In this document: in pieces, positions 25,361 through 36,794 of the stretch
Layout: the number at the start of each line of letters is the position of its first letter
Position numbering within the stretch: position 1 is the stretch's first letter
Source of the DNA: Poronia punctata
Lineage: Eukaryota; Ascomycota; Sordariomycetes; Xylariales; Xylariaceae
Length of the DNA: 64,000 nucleotides
Reading direction: 5' to 3'
NCBI GenBank assembly: GCA_022579005.1
Contig: MU401463.1
Span: forward strand, 332,351 to 396,350
The notes under the pieces: model-generated
Told to the model about the DNA's origin: nothing
What the model saw: only the letters and a program-made list of their open reading frames with translations
Databases searched by the model: none
Translations under genes and position numbers: made by a program

Positions 25361-26094
25361 CTATATATGTGGCATACTTCTCTGCTCCTTGTAGTCATCA
25401 ATAATGCGCGATGCTGATAGCCAGTAATAGCCTATGAGGATTGGGAACAGGGAGAACAGGAGAATACCCCAGAATTCCAACGCCTGATGATGCCAGAGAA
25501 CCCAACGTTTGCACCGCTTTCTCAAGCCCCGGTAATAGCCACAAGCAGTAGTCCCCAGAACAAGACAGCCCAGGCCAGGCCGCGACTCGCACTCCAGATG
25601 TGCTCGACGCCGGCGCATTAGGAGTCTACATCGTGTCAGCAACCGACGCACTCGTGAAAGACTGTCCTAATAGAAGCAACCTACTTTACAGTTCCCCGGC
25701 AAAATTTGTCATCACTCCTGAGGTCGCATTGCCGGTCGTTTGGCAATTGTAAGCTTAGACGGTGGCGCTCATCCAGCCAAGCAACCTTTAGTTCGACGCC
25801 CGTGTCAACGAGGTAGAAGAGGTGCCTCGAGGTATGCTTGAGAGAGAGGGCATCGGGGTAGGTAAGCTGTCGTGATATGAGCAGGTGGAGCTCGTCCGGT
25901 AGTCCAAGCAACGATGCCTTTGGAACTACGTGTGACTTTGGCGGGGAAAGTGTCTTCGGGGCACAATCCACAATGGGAGATGCGGTTGCGTCAACAGGAA
26001 GAAAACGCTCCATCTTGCTGAATCCTGACCTAGGACGGGGATTATCAGATGGGGTGGTGATGGAAAGCTTCTCTATCCAATCCACTCGACACAC
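25361..26094 (-). CDS. small F-box protein with C-terminal hydrophobic segment
   Basis: Probable F-box protein; target unknown. Exons 26094-25685 and 25625-25361, intron 25684-25626 (GTAGGT...TGTAG, 59 nt), 224 aa. Residues about 62-100 (LLGLPDELHLLISRQLTYPD, then ALSLKHTSRHLFYLVDTGV) match the F-box pattern LPxELxLxIxxxLxYPDxLxLxxTSR, normally the Skp1-binding part of an SCF ubiquitin ligase. After it come conserved-looking CDLRSDDKFCRGTVKLLM and a basic HLECESRPGLGCLV segment. Near the C-terminus FWGILLFSLFPILIGYYWL is a strong candidate membrane helix. The start is uncertain: MERFLPVD at about 26013 is an alternative. It is divergent from exonuclease V with about 1 kb between. Confidence 0.7.
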
Positions 26095-27076
26095 TGAGAC
26101 GACATCAACAATTACGATAGATGGTCCCGAAAAGGGGGGGGGACGGGCCTTCTTATGTTTATCAGAAATGCTGCCTTGATAGACTTATGTCGATTTCAGT
26201 CTTTCTAGTTGTTCTATGTCCACAAACTAGCAGCCGTTAGTCTCCTCAATTCGTGTCTGCCTATTTGTAAGAGTACCTACACCTACGAGGTTGGCGATTC
26301 CTGTCTAGGCCCTGCGATGCCCAGGCACCGGGATTAAAATAGGTAGGTAGCTGAGCCTCTTAGCTAGGGGGCCAACTACCTACGTCCCTATTAAATCACA
26401 TCGTACTTTTAACCATGCATTCAACTCGCGTGGAAGTTGGATAAAAACCGACACTCCGGCGGGTGGAATCCTATTTTGCGATCGTTATTTGACATACTTG
26501 AAGATTTACACTAGAAAAGATGGCGTAATTACTCAATTGCGCTTCCATCTGACCTCCTATCGTACCTGGGTGCCACTGATATACACGTTCACGTAGGTAT
26601 CACGCAGTTGAGGTTCTGGTTAGGCATATGCATCTAAACATACGATTGTGTGGGTTATATAGGCAAACCCCCTGCAACAGGTAGAAGTCTATGTATTTAC
26701 GCAGTAGTAATTACGTACCTGGTTTAACCTAGATCATCAATGTTTTAACAGAAGGTATTTTGTGGAGGCGGGGCATCTTGCGTCTTGAAGGTGCTGAGTT
26801 CCCTCCACGACGCGTAAGTGGCCGGCAATGCGCGTTTCCTCTGACTGTTGCGAATTCGACGCAAGGCAACAATCGCCCCTGTGAATCGCATCCAGCAAAG
26901 CTCATCCAACATAGGCCGATGCTCAATTTGGAGAGTTATCGATGAGCAATAAATATCGAGGTCGCCACCATTTAGCTACTATGACTCTCCACTAGATAGC
27001 AGCCAGCTTTTTGCAAAATCAATTTCGCCTCCCATCCGAAAACAGTATCTTGCATATGCCTTTGTCTCGATGAGGG
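26095..27076. other. divergent intergenic region, about 1 kb
   Basis: Shared upstream region of the F-box/TM gene and exonuclease V. No gene seen; includes a G-run near 26133 and TAGGTAGGTAGCT near 26341. Confidence 0.6.
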
Positions 27077-28692
27077 ATGTCTGCCTCTTTTCTGAGCGAC
27101 AATCTTGAGTTTGGAAGGGCCGTCGGAAACGCCGAGAAGAAAGACGTCGATAGTGAATACGGATCTGATTTCTCTGTGGGCGAAGAAGAACTAGTAGAAA
27201 AGCTCATTCAAGAGCTCGGCTCTCGCGACACCTCTAGGGTCCCCAAGCCGACCGTCCACAGCCAGAACGAAGCCGAAAATCACATCAAAAATGGCCAGCC
27301 TCGTACACTTCGCTCGAACGCCGCTGGCATTCCGGTCTCCACTGTGCCGGCCGACTGGAAGGTTGCAGACACGTCGAACTTGGAATACAGTGACACGTCG
27401 TCCCATCCAGTCGGGTACCCGGATCGTAAGTCTACCTGGGGCGAAGAAAACTGCGGCTTGCCGTTCGACTGACTGACAAATAGCACCTAGTAAGCCGCGT
27501 GCTATCTACTTTGGAGCCCGAGGCTCAAGGAGTCAAACAACCCGCCACCGAGACAAATGCAGACACTCGTTCACCCCTCCAACGCTTTCGGACGTTCCCT
27601 AAACGACCCCTTACCGTAACCGACATGGCAGCTGGCGCTTGGTGTGAGCTTCAATATTGGTACACTCTGACTCGTCTTCCAGGGGGGAAGAGAACTAGAA
27701 CACCAGCCATGCGCGCTGGCACGCGCGTGCATCAGACTCTAGAAGACCAAGTCCACACGGCCGTCCAGGTCAACATTGCTTCCAAAGAAGAGGCATTCGC
27801 CTTGAGGCTTTGGAACGTTGTGCAAGGCCTGCGTACTCTTCGCGAAACCGGTCTCACGAGGGAAATGGAGGTCTGGGGTCAAGTCCAAGGCGAAATCCTC
27901 AACGGAGTAATCGATCAACTCACCCACACCACTCCAAACGCCAGCTTTGAGGAGGAGTTGAGGCAAGCCAGTCAAGATGCCTCGCAACAACAATCATCTA
28001 TCACGGATTTTCTCGAGTCTGGCAACAAAACGGTATATCTGACGGATATAAAAACGCGGGCTTCGGATAGGTTACCGACTGGTATAGCTTTAAGGCCGGC
28101 CCGAGTCCAACTGTTCTTGTACCACCGGCTTCTCTCCGACATGGCTTCTGACAAATTGGACTATTCCGTCATATTGGAGCGTTACGGTCTGAATGAGGAA
28201 GCTCGGTTTTCCGACGCGTTCATGGCTCAAATTGGCGAACTTCACGATGAGATATTCTACGATGCCGACTCCGAGGTTGAATCAACGTCTCAAAACGCGC
28301 AGTCTCCGGACCTACTCGATTACAGGTCCCTCTCTCAGATCATACCATTACTCAAGGCCGAGATGAAACTGACATTTCCTCGAGGGTCGGCGTCGATCGG
28401 CGACCTTCTCGCGGTTCAATACCGTCATCGCGACGATGGACGTATTCTTGGGAATAACTCGTTCCCAAATGACGCCGGGGCGTTGGATGGCTATATGGAA
28501 GACAACTTGGGATGGTGGCGCGGTCAAAGAGAGCCCAGAGGCGTGGCTATAGAGGAGACGTACAAGTGCAACTATTGTGAGTTTGCCGAGGTATGCCAGT
28601 GGCGGAAAGATAGGGAAGCCGAGTTCTTGGAAATGAAAAAGGCTGGGCGGACAGCACGGAAGGCGCCTTCTACGAGTACAAAATCCGGTTGA
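27077..28692 (+). CDS. exo5: exonuclease V (EXO5/Dem1), iron-sulfur single-strand exonuclease
   Basis: PD-(D/E)XK nuclease family; yeast Exo5 is a 5'-exonuclease needed for mitochondrial genome maintenance, while human EXO5 acts in nuclear crosslink repair, so location here is open. Exons 27077-27425 and 27491-28692, intron 27426-27490 (GTAAGT...CCTAG); 1551 nt, 516 aa. The acceptor at 27490 keeps frame; the nearer TAG at 27483 does not. Active-site elements: GVIDQL (D258) and LTDIKTR (D302, K304). Four cysteines expected for a [4Fe-4S] cluster are present: C168 in GAWCELQYWY and C476/C479/C485 in YKCNYCEFAEVCQW. RSPLQRFRTFPKRPLTVTDM is the conserved entry to the domain. The first ~120 residues are acidic and poorly conserved in type. 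Confidence 0.93.
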
Positions 28693-30602
28693 ATCATCCA
28701 TTCATCAGTGTATATGAGGAGGAACCACCAAATCGAAGGTTACGTGGGGAGAGACTATCTAGATGATAACCACCCTCTATGCCCATGACGACTTGTACGC
28801 TTACTACGTGTACTGGGTCAGGTAGGATTAAAGTTACCTACCTAGGTACCTTACTTAAGACGCAAATCATGAAATCTGAAAGCTTTGTCACTGATTGGCG
28901 ACGTGTGTGTTTTTCTGTCCTGACACCAAGTCATGTCGTCCTTTCTGCATAAAGCTCTACAACCCTGTGTGTCAGCTGTGAGGCATACTCATGAAACCCA
29001 TATTAGGTTGTCTTTATACGTCATGTGATGTATTAAACCTGGTCCTCCCCAAGTACTTAGACGTACGACTCTCAACTCCCGGCCATTTGCGCCCCAATCA
29101 ATCCCTCCTATTCAACGTGCCAAACACAGCCGGGTAAGAGCACTGGATAATACGAGTAGGTTAGTAAGGTAGGTACTCGAAAGCAATTCCAAGCTCAGGG
29201 GTAAGGAAAGGAGTAAGGGGTCAGGGGTAAGGGGGATCAACAATTCAATTCAACTCAACTCAAACCTCGTATTTCCAGCCCCACAACAAGCACCATATCT
29301 TGTAGAGTAGATCTTGGACCCGACTGCCGGCCCTTCTCTCTTGTCAAGTAAAAGTGCAGATCACATTCGCCGAAATGGATATTCGGGTGGGCCGATCCGC
29401 TATAATAGGTAATCGAAGTTTGGCGGTGAAGGTATTGATCGACGATCTACGAGTATAGTTTTTACGAATATGGGACGATTGGGAATGAAGAAGGGGGACG
29501 GGATAGGGGTCTCCAGGTATTCGTAGGGGCTTGTGGGTATGATTTTGCTTTTTATCGAGCAGGATGTTTGGTGTTGGGATGACCCTCTCTGTTTGCGTTG
29601 CTAAAGGTACTCGTACTGAGGAATATGGGATTGTGGGTGGTGTTGCGGTGCTTCTCGTAGTTGACTTCCCTGTCTTATTGGTGTGATATATCGAGAACAA
29701 TAGAGAGTATGTAGAGGCTAATGTAATATTACGCATATGCCATATGGGGTTTCTTATAGATGACGATGTAAATCTGACAAGGTATCAACATATACTCGTA
29801 TACCATAGTCGTGAGTGACATACATCCCGGTCTATGTCTATAGGAGTTAAGAAGAGAGGCATACTGCATTTCATATACAAACGTGACAATTCTAATCTAT
29901 TCCAATGTCCTGATCTGGATCTCAAATTGAGCCATGCCGGATGAAACAGCGGAGATAAGTTGACAGAAGCTTTATGAGATATGGAAGACGACGACTTAAA
30001 AACTCCGAGTATCGATCTTGCGAATCCGGGGTAGTGTCTTGTCCTCTTCGTTACGTAGTAGAAAATCCGTGTAAACCGAACTGATGCCTAGGTTAGAAAC
30101 CAAATACTTGGTGTATTCATATGATTTGATGTCTACCTAGACACGACGATCTTGTTGTTGATTACGGAGATCTTTTTGAAGTGGAGGGTCGACCATCCCA
30201 CCATATGCTGCTTAACGCCGACCGTCGGGGTTAGGGTATTACCAAGTTTATACATACAACTTGGACTTGGAGATTCGGACTTGATCTTGAACTTGATCGT
30301 TTGATACTTGTTTACATGCATGTTAGACGGGTAGGTAAGGTTAAGGTCGAGTATCATCGACTTGGCAGACTTATATGTAAGGTGTAAAGCAAGATGCGAA
30401 GAGTTCTAGAATAGTGGAAGGTATATATATACCGGGGAGTAGCTACGTGAGTTGATATTCACTTTCACTTTCACATCAACCTGCATCCTTGATATCAATC
30501 TATACCACCTCGCACGAAATACTACCTTGATCGCAAGCTTACCGCAGGGCTTGATCTCTGTTTCGTTATATCACTTAGTACCCTACGCAACTTTAAATCA
30601 TC
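28693..30602. other. intergenic region, about 1.9 kb, no gene seen
   Basis: Between exonuclease V and the short-chain dehydrogenase, both rightward. TACCTACCTAGGTACC occurs at 28835-28850. Frames of up to 130 codons near 29344-29736 have no family features. A palindromic TATA stretch lies at 30420-30433. Confidence 0.6.
30420..30433 (+). promoter_or_regulatory. possible TATA element of the short-chain dehydrogenase gene
   Basis: GGTATATATATACC is a perfect 14-bp palindrome about 170 bp upstream of the ATG at 30603. The position suits a TATA-containing promoter with a moderate leader; transcription start is not known. Confidence 0.35.
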
Positions 30603-31616
30603 ATGGCGGATTACGCCCTCCCACTATCTGGCAAAGTCGCTCTCGTGACGGGCGGTTCAAGGGGAATCGGGGAAGCCATAGTGTTGGAACTTGCAAGACG
30701 AGGGGCTACGGTAAGATATTCCTATCGTCTACCTTTTCATAATGATTCCCTTGTTTTACTTCGATTTTATTTTTTGACAGAGCAGACGAGATCACGATGA
30801 TATACCTACACCATAGGTACTAACCTATTCAACCAGGTAATATTCACCTACGTCTCCCCCAAAAGCGAACCCCTCACCTACTCCATCCTCCGCAACATCG
30901 GATTACTCCCGCATAATCCCCCAGCCCACGCAATCCGCATAGACCTCTCCACCCCCTCGGGTCCAAAAGACCTAATCGCCGAGATCAAAACCTGGTTCAC
31001 GACAACGACTCTAAAAGAAGAAGAAAAAGAGCTAAAAATCGACATCCTCGTAAACAACGCGGGCGTGGAAAAAGTGAAATCCCTTTCGGAAATTACACTA
31101 GACGACTACAACGCCGTCTTCGACCTCAACGTGCGCGCACCCATCCTACTCACGCAAGCCGTGTTGCCGTATCTGAACAAGGGCGGAAGGGTGATTAATA
31201 TCGGTTCGGTGGGGGGTAGGGCAGCCTTCAAAGATCTGAGCTTGTATTGTGCGGCGAAAGCGGCTCTTGAGGGGTTGACGAGATGTTGGGCAAAGGAATT
31301 GGGTGGGGACGGGATTGCGGTTAATTGTATTGCTCCCGGACCGGTGAAGAGCGAGCTTTTGGATAATATCCCAAAGGATATTGTGGAGATGCAGATGGCT
31401 ACGACGCCGTTGGAGAATAGATTGGGGACGGTGGAGGAGGTTGCGGATGTTGTTGCGGCGATGGCGGGGAGGGATGGGAGGTGGGTTACCGGGCAGGTTA
31501 TAAGTGTTAGTGGGGTGAGTTGTGTCCCTTTTCCTTTTCTTCTTCTTTTTTCCCCTTCCCTGTTAGAAGATTGGTGAGATTGCTAATGATTTTTATAGGG
31601 ATGGGCTGTTTATTGA
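30603..31616 (+). CDS. short-chain dehydrogenase/reductase, FabG-like
   Basis: Classical SDR, probably an NADP(H)-dependent oxidoreductase of the 3-oxoacyl-ACP-reductase-like group; substrate unknown. Exons 30603-30710, 30837-31514, 31599-31616; 804 nt, 267 aa. Motifs: cofactor loop TGGSRGIG at 16-23, NNAG at 109-112, catalytic serine in GSVGG (S160), Y173 and K177 in [10 protein letters not shown], and [13 protein letters not shown] after it. The last exon encodes only GWAVY, joined to [10 protein letters not shown] by a 84-nt intron (GTGAGT...TATAG); without it the frame runs into intron sequence. No transmembrane or signal segment and no clear organelle signal. It is convergent with an acyl-CoA dehydrogenase about 500 bp away, which hints at, but does not show, a common acyl substrate. 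Confidence 0.9.
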
Positions 31617-32109
31617 GGTTATTTCGATATGGTTTGAGTCATATCCATGTGTAAATAAAGACCTAGAGGGAAGAGGGACATGGCGATGAAGCAAAAATAA
31701 AAAAAATAAAAAATAAAACGTGTTCGGTATTGTCTTCGGTTCACAAGATCGATGGGTGGCAGATTTGGATTTATTAGTGTTGACATCAAAAAGTTTGACC
31801 ATGGGCGGCTGGGGGAAGTGAGAGATAAGACCCATCGCGTCGTCACGAATATACCCCATTCTTTAATAGAAGGTAGTTGAGAAAGATGACTTGAGGAAAT
31901 TCGATCAAACTGAGTGAGTGACAAAACGCGTCTTGTACGTTATAGGACAATTGGATTTGCCCAAAACTTGGACCGCTATATAGTTGCATGCAATTATAAA
32001 ACACAATGAGATTGGATTATACACATAGACTTCGTCCTCGTCCTTCCTAAAGGGATCATGTTGACACCATCATACATCGACACGAGATGCTCAGCTATAA
32101 AGTACCTAT
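31617..32109. other. short convergent intergenic region
   Basis: About 490 bp between the stop codons of the SDR and acyl-CoA dehydrogenase genes; contains an A-rich run near 31694-31718. No gene seen. Confidence 0.6.
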
Positions 32110-33650
32110 CTACATCTTCGACGTCCTCTCGAGAAGTGCCGTCTTTGCTTTATACAACTTGACAAGCTGTCGCACGGCAAGATCTAGCAAAACATCTTCC
32201 GAACCGCCGGGGATTCTAGCACCGGGAACTTCACGGTAGATCACTAATAACACAAGCGTTAATCAAGAAAACCCCGACATAAACAAGGGAAGAAAGAAAA
32301 CTTACTCTCTATCAACTCGCCCTGTCCACTGCGCGTATATCCGTTTCCACCAAACAACAACATGGCAGTATCGGCACATTCGCGGAAGACGATACCGGCG
32401 TGGGCTTTCAGTAAACCGGTCATGCCGCCCAACTCACGGTCGGCGTCGTCTTTCTTCATTCGTGTCATCTGGTAGGCGAATTGTTCTACCCAGGCCCATT
32501 GCGTCTCGAGGAGGGCGCCGGCCTTGGCTAGTCGATGACGGACGACGGGTTGTTCCACTTCAAGGCGTTGCCGTCAGTATTCTCTCTCTTCGTCTGCATG
32601 ATGTCGAGATGGAATACTTACTCAAGGGCTTTCCAAAAGCCTCCCGCTTCATGACGTACTCAAACGCAGCAGCCAGAGCGACACGTGCTTGACGCGTGGT
32701 GCCGACAGCAATGCTCAGACGCTCGTGGTTGAAGTTTGTCATGACGTACTTCATGCCCATGCCCTCGACACCGATCAGGTTCTCGACCGGTACCTTGACG
32801 TCGTCTAGCTCGATAAAGGTCGTGCCGGCCGATACCTGGCCCGACACCTTGAGTCGACGCATGCTGACGCCCGGGTGGTTCTTTAGAGGAACGACGAGGA
32901 GGGATAGTCCGGCGGCGCCCGATCCAGGGGGTCCGGTGCGCACGGCCATGCTGGAGTAATCTGTCCAGATACCGTTGGTGATCCTGTGAGTTTTGTCTTT
33001 ATTAGTACATCCTAATTCCTGCTTCTCCTCCATAGGTTAGGTAGGTACATGACGAAAACACAGACTGCCTACCATTTCTTGGTCCCGTTGAGAATGTAAT
33101 ACTTGCCACACTTGCTCTTGACGGCAGTGGTAGTGATATTAGCCACATCACTACCGGCCTCGGGCTCGGTGATGGCGATACAACTCCTCGTCTTGCCCGT
33201 AAGCAGCTCAGGCAGGAAGCGCTCTTGCAATTGCTTATTACCGAACTTGATCATGGGCGGTACACCAAAGGACATGCCGGCCGTCATACTAGCCGAAGGA
33301 CCGGCGATACCGGCACGAGCCATCTCATCGGCAAAGATCAACGAGTGTAGGTAGTCAAAGTCCTCTACCTTTAGGCCGCCGTATAGCTCGTGGATACCTA
33401 GACGTTTGAGCCATTCTACCGGTAGAGGAGCGGGTAGGGCGGCGATGAGGAGATTGGCCTTCGCAAAGGTCTCGAAGACGTGTTCGGGGAGAGTCTCTTC
33501 TTTGTCCCATTCGATTGCCTGGTCGTGGAGGTTCTTCTGGATGAAGGGTCGGATCGCTGCTTGCCATTTGCGGTGCGAGTCGGTGAAGTAGGCTGATGGC
33601 ATGCCCATCAGCCATGAAGGGTCTGAGAAGGGGATTGGGATTGTCGCCAT
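32110..33650 (-). CDS. acyl-CoA dehydrogenase family flavoprotein with PTS1-like C-terminus
   Basis: FAD enzyme of the acyl-CoA dehydrogenase superfamily, expected to oxidise an acyl-CoA at alpha-beta; chain specificity unknown. Exons 33650-33073, 32983-32622, 32557-32306, 32243-32110; 1326 nt, 441 aa, all introns GT-AG. Start MATIPIPFSDPSWLMGMPSA. Family signature AITEPEAGSDVANITT at about 159-174, substrate/flavin segments NFNHERLSIAVGTTRQAR and FGKPLMEQPVVRHRLA, then LLFGGNGYTRSGQGELIE and MIYREVPGARIPGGSEDVLL. The protein ends RTSKM: SKM fits the peroxisomal PTS1 consensus, and no obvious mitochondrial presequence is seen, so peroxisomal location is a reasonable inference. Each exon junction restores a conserved word (KKW-ITNGIW, GKPL-MEQP, GELIE-MIYREVPG). 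Confidence 0.92.
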
Positions 33651-36600
33651 TGTGTTGATCGTTATGATGCCGTCCGTCTGTTTGTTTACTTGATGATCTA
33701 CCGTATCGCGAGACCACTACAGATATTAGATTTATATGGATGGGGTATATGTAGGTATGGTATTCCCTTGATTGTCAACCCGTCTATTGATCAGTAGGTA
33801 GTCAAGTTGGATCTCTTCACATATAAACAAGAGCCGACAAACAAATTTTAGAATTTTACATTAGTTTGCCAGATTTAACCTAGGTAATCGCTGGCTTCAG
33901 AGTGAAATTGAAAGTAGGTATGCAACGGATGCCATTTACAGGTCAATCGTCCACTTCAATGGTTATGGGGGTGGGCCGTTCGTTGGGGAAGATGTGGGTT
34001 AGTCTAGTTCTAGACGCGGGGAAATAAGCCTCGGTCCAGCGAAAAAATGAACACTCGACCCCGGAATTTTCACCTTGGGAGGTTTGGATGGGGACCGACC
34101 CGATTTGACCGCGGCGGGTTCTCTCGCCTTTTTAACTGGTGTGCCTGGAATGAAGACGATCTTATCTTGATAGCCTAACCTACGACTAGATAGTCTCGTT
34201 TCAATCATCATCTCTCGTGGGGAAAGAGAGGAAAATATTCACTAAAATAAAATAGTTCAGGCGGGGGAGGTGTGAAATGCCGAGGAAACATGACGCCAAC
34301 CATGACAGATTCATATATGTATTTTATAAATACGAAATGCGATGAATGGTTGTTGTACCGCTTTTCCTTTTTTCTCTTTTTCTTCCGTATCCTCAAAGTC
34401 CTGCCATCTTTATTCCTACTGATAAGAGAAGGAGACCATCATATTTGTTAGGAACTTGAAAGAATCGCCAAACAGTCAGTTATATGCCCAAGGATGACAT
34501 CTACTCAAATTCTCTAGAGTCTAAGCGAGCTTTTCAACATCGAGGTACCGTGTTTGGCAGTAACTCCTTGTCGGAACTGTTCCCCGCTTGGATGATAAGA
34601 CTGAGCGGTGATATTCTGACACGGGACAGTAATACTGATAAGCCCTATAGCTCCGGCTTATCCGAAGAAAGTTATCACAAATGACACGATATGCAAAATA
34701 CACCTAAGTACCTACGTAGTCAGATAATGGGGAGAGGAGCGGCGGGGTGGTGAGAGTAAATATACCAGTGCTTGTATTATAGCTGGTAGATAGTATTGAA
34801 TCTGTTTAGATCTGTTGGTGAATTGACGGGGGGAGAAAGGTTGGCCTAAAGAGTGCTGAATCCTTGACGCGTAAAATCGCGTAAAGTCGCGTTTTGGGCC
34901 TGGAATTAGTTGTCACCCCCACCATCTGATTAGAAACCTGGTGGTGAATTCGGATGTGCATCTGCAAAGAGGTAATTTATTGATAGATCCCGATGGTTTC
35001 ATCATCAACAGATTGTTGGTTCGGCTGACAGTGGTGAGATGGACAATCCGGAGTTGGCCGTTTTGCAATCAACGTTGTTAGCAGAGAGAATGTCTTATCT
35101 ACTGAAGTGGTCAACAAGATCATCGTTCCGCATAATGGTAATAAAAAGACGATGAAAGACGTAGACCTTCTTGAGATGTGCAAGTCACTTATTTATAATT
35201 GAAAAGTCAAAACAGGTCATACGTCGTCTTGATAAATTCGCGATGAACTCAAGCTTTCCTCGGATTTATCGGGTTATCGGATAGAAGTGTTTTGACCGTC
35301 ACCGCCTCTTGCAAGTTGCAGGTGCTGTCGACTGGTAGTCACCCCCTTAATTATAAAAATCCAGCGTGCAGGTGCATGCCACGACACTGACGTAAACTCT
35401 TGCTTACGGGACCATTTATCGCGATACACATAAAACGTTGGTACACTGATAACCCAATCTCGGTCGCCTACATTTCTTCCGGTACAAATATTGAAATATG
35501 CCAATGAGCCAACGCAACTCAAATGAGTGACTCGTATCTAACATGAACAGGTCCAATCGGCCGTTAAAGAATCCCTGTCGTACCAAGAAACATATAACTT
35601 ACTCGTAGGTTACCATTGTACGTAACGCATGTTGCAATCCGGAAATATAGTGTTGCAACCCCCAGGTCCTTGGTCTTACCTGCGGCTATCCTTTGAAGAA
35701 AGGATGCAGTCTAGACCTAATACCGTCCTCTACGTCCAGATCGGTGATCCTTATATGGGTCTTGTTGAGTTGTCGAGCCCGTTGTCCACGAATAGGAAGT
35801 TATTGAGACGGCCTAAATCTGACTTGCATGAGCTGAACCGTCCGGCGTCTACAATCATGACGATCTCCACCATAGTGTCGGGCCCCGGGGGGTCAAAACG
35901 TTCATTTTACAAGTAAGATTGGTAACAATCTATTATTAGTCGGATACTATCTAACTATGGAATAGAAAAGATCACATAGCCACACGGGAGATATCAACAC
36001 GAGGACTTGTACGGAGCGCAACGCAAAAGTATAGAAAAGGAAAAAGCCCGACACCCGACACCCGCTTTTACCGACAACCGCCGTGTACCGTCCGGCGTTC
36101 GTCTATGGTTATGTACGAGTAGGCAATGAAGCGAACAACAATCGGCATAGCCCCCCCTCGCTCTTCGCTCTTTCCCTTCCATTGTACGACGTTACATTCG
36201 GTCTCATAATCCGTGATCCGGGAAGGAAGCTATGCAGCATGGATTCGAACTGCCGTTGTCGATTCTACCTACCCATTAATAGTTGTAGAACATGTCAAAG
36301 CTGCAGGAACAATACCCTATGTTTTCTTATTGGCAAACTCGTACCGTAACCCCCAGTAGACAGGGTTCCTCCAGCAGGCTCCAGGACTTGACCTCCCGGG
36401 AACCCGCATTTCAATCCCGGTAGCTGTCATACGGTCATACCTGTCGATAGGATCTGACCTAGGTGAGTGTGTTTCATTATGCCGCTTTTGGGGGTTAGCA
36501 GCCGATGCTAAGGCAAGGGTGATTCCTTTGCTATCATCGTACTGGTTGTAGGATTTCACGCCGAAGCGAAACCGTCCTACGCATATTGCGGTGAGGGGGG

Positions 36601-36794
36601 AATTCGAACGTAATATATAATAAGCACAAAAGAGCTCCAGACGGTTTTCGACAAGAAGGCCATTACTTTCTCGCCCCTTGATAACTGAGGTCCCTACTTC
36701 TCGTGTCCACATCCCTCTTTACGAACCACAGGAATCCCCACAACAATTATATCTTGGCCACACGTGCCTTTCGTCCAAAATCCGCCAAAAAAAT
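33651..36794. other. intergenic region, about 3.1 kb, no gene seen
   Basis: Divergent region between the acyl-CoA dehydrogenase and sulfotransferase-like genes. Frames reach about 130 codons (36317-36712) without recognisable features. Contains AACCTAGGTAA near 33879, a short CCGACAC duplication near 36047, and the leader of the rightward gene. Confidence 0.6.

Noticed and set aside
27484..27490. Exonuclease V acceptor at the first TAG (27483)
   Set aside because: Would shift the frame; the TAG at 27490 restores LSRVLSTLEPE in frame.
36230..36420. Possible tRNA-like GGATTCGAAC segment
   Set aside because: Flanking bases do not form the T-stem or acceptor stem, so no cloverleaf is supported.
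36678..36794. N-terminal extension of the sulfotransferase-like frame
   Set aside because: Open but without conserved character; the P-loop position favours the ATG at 36795.
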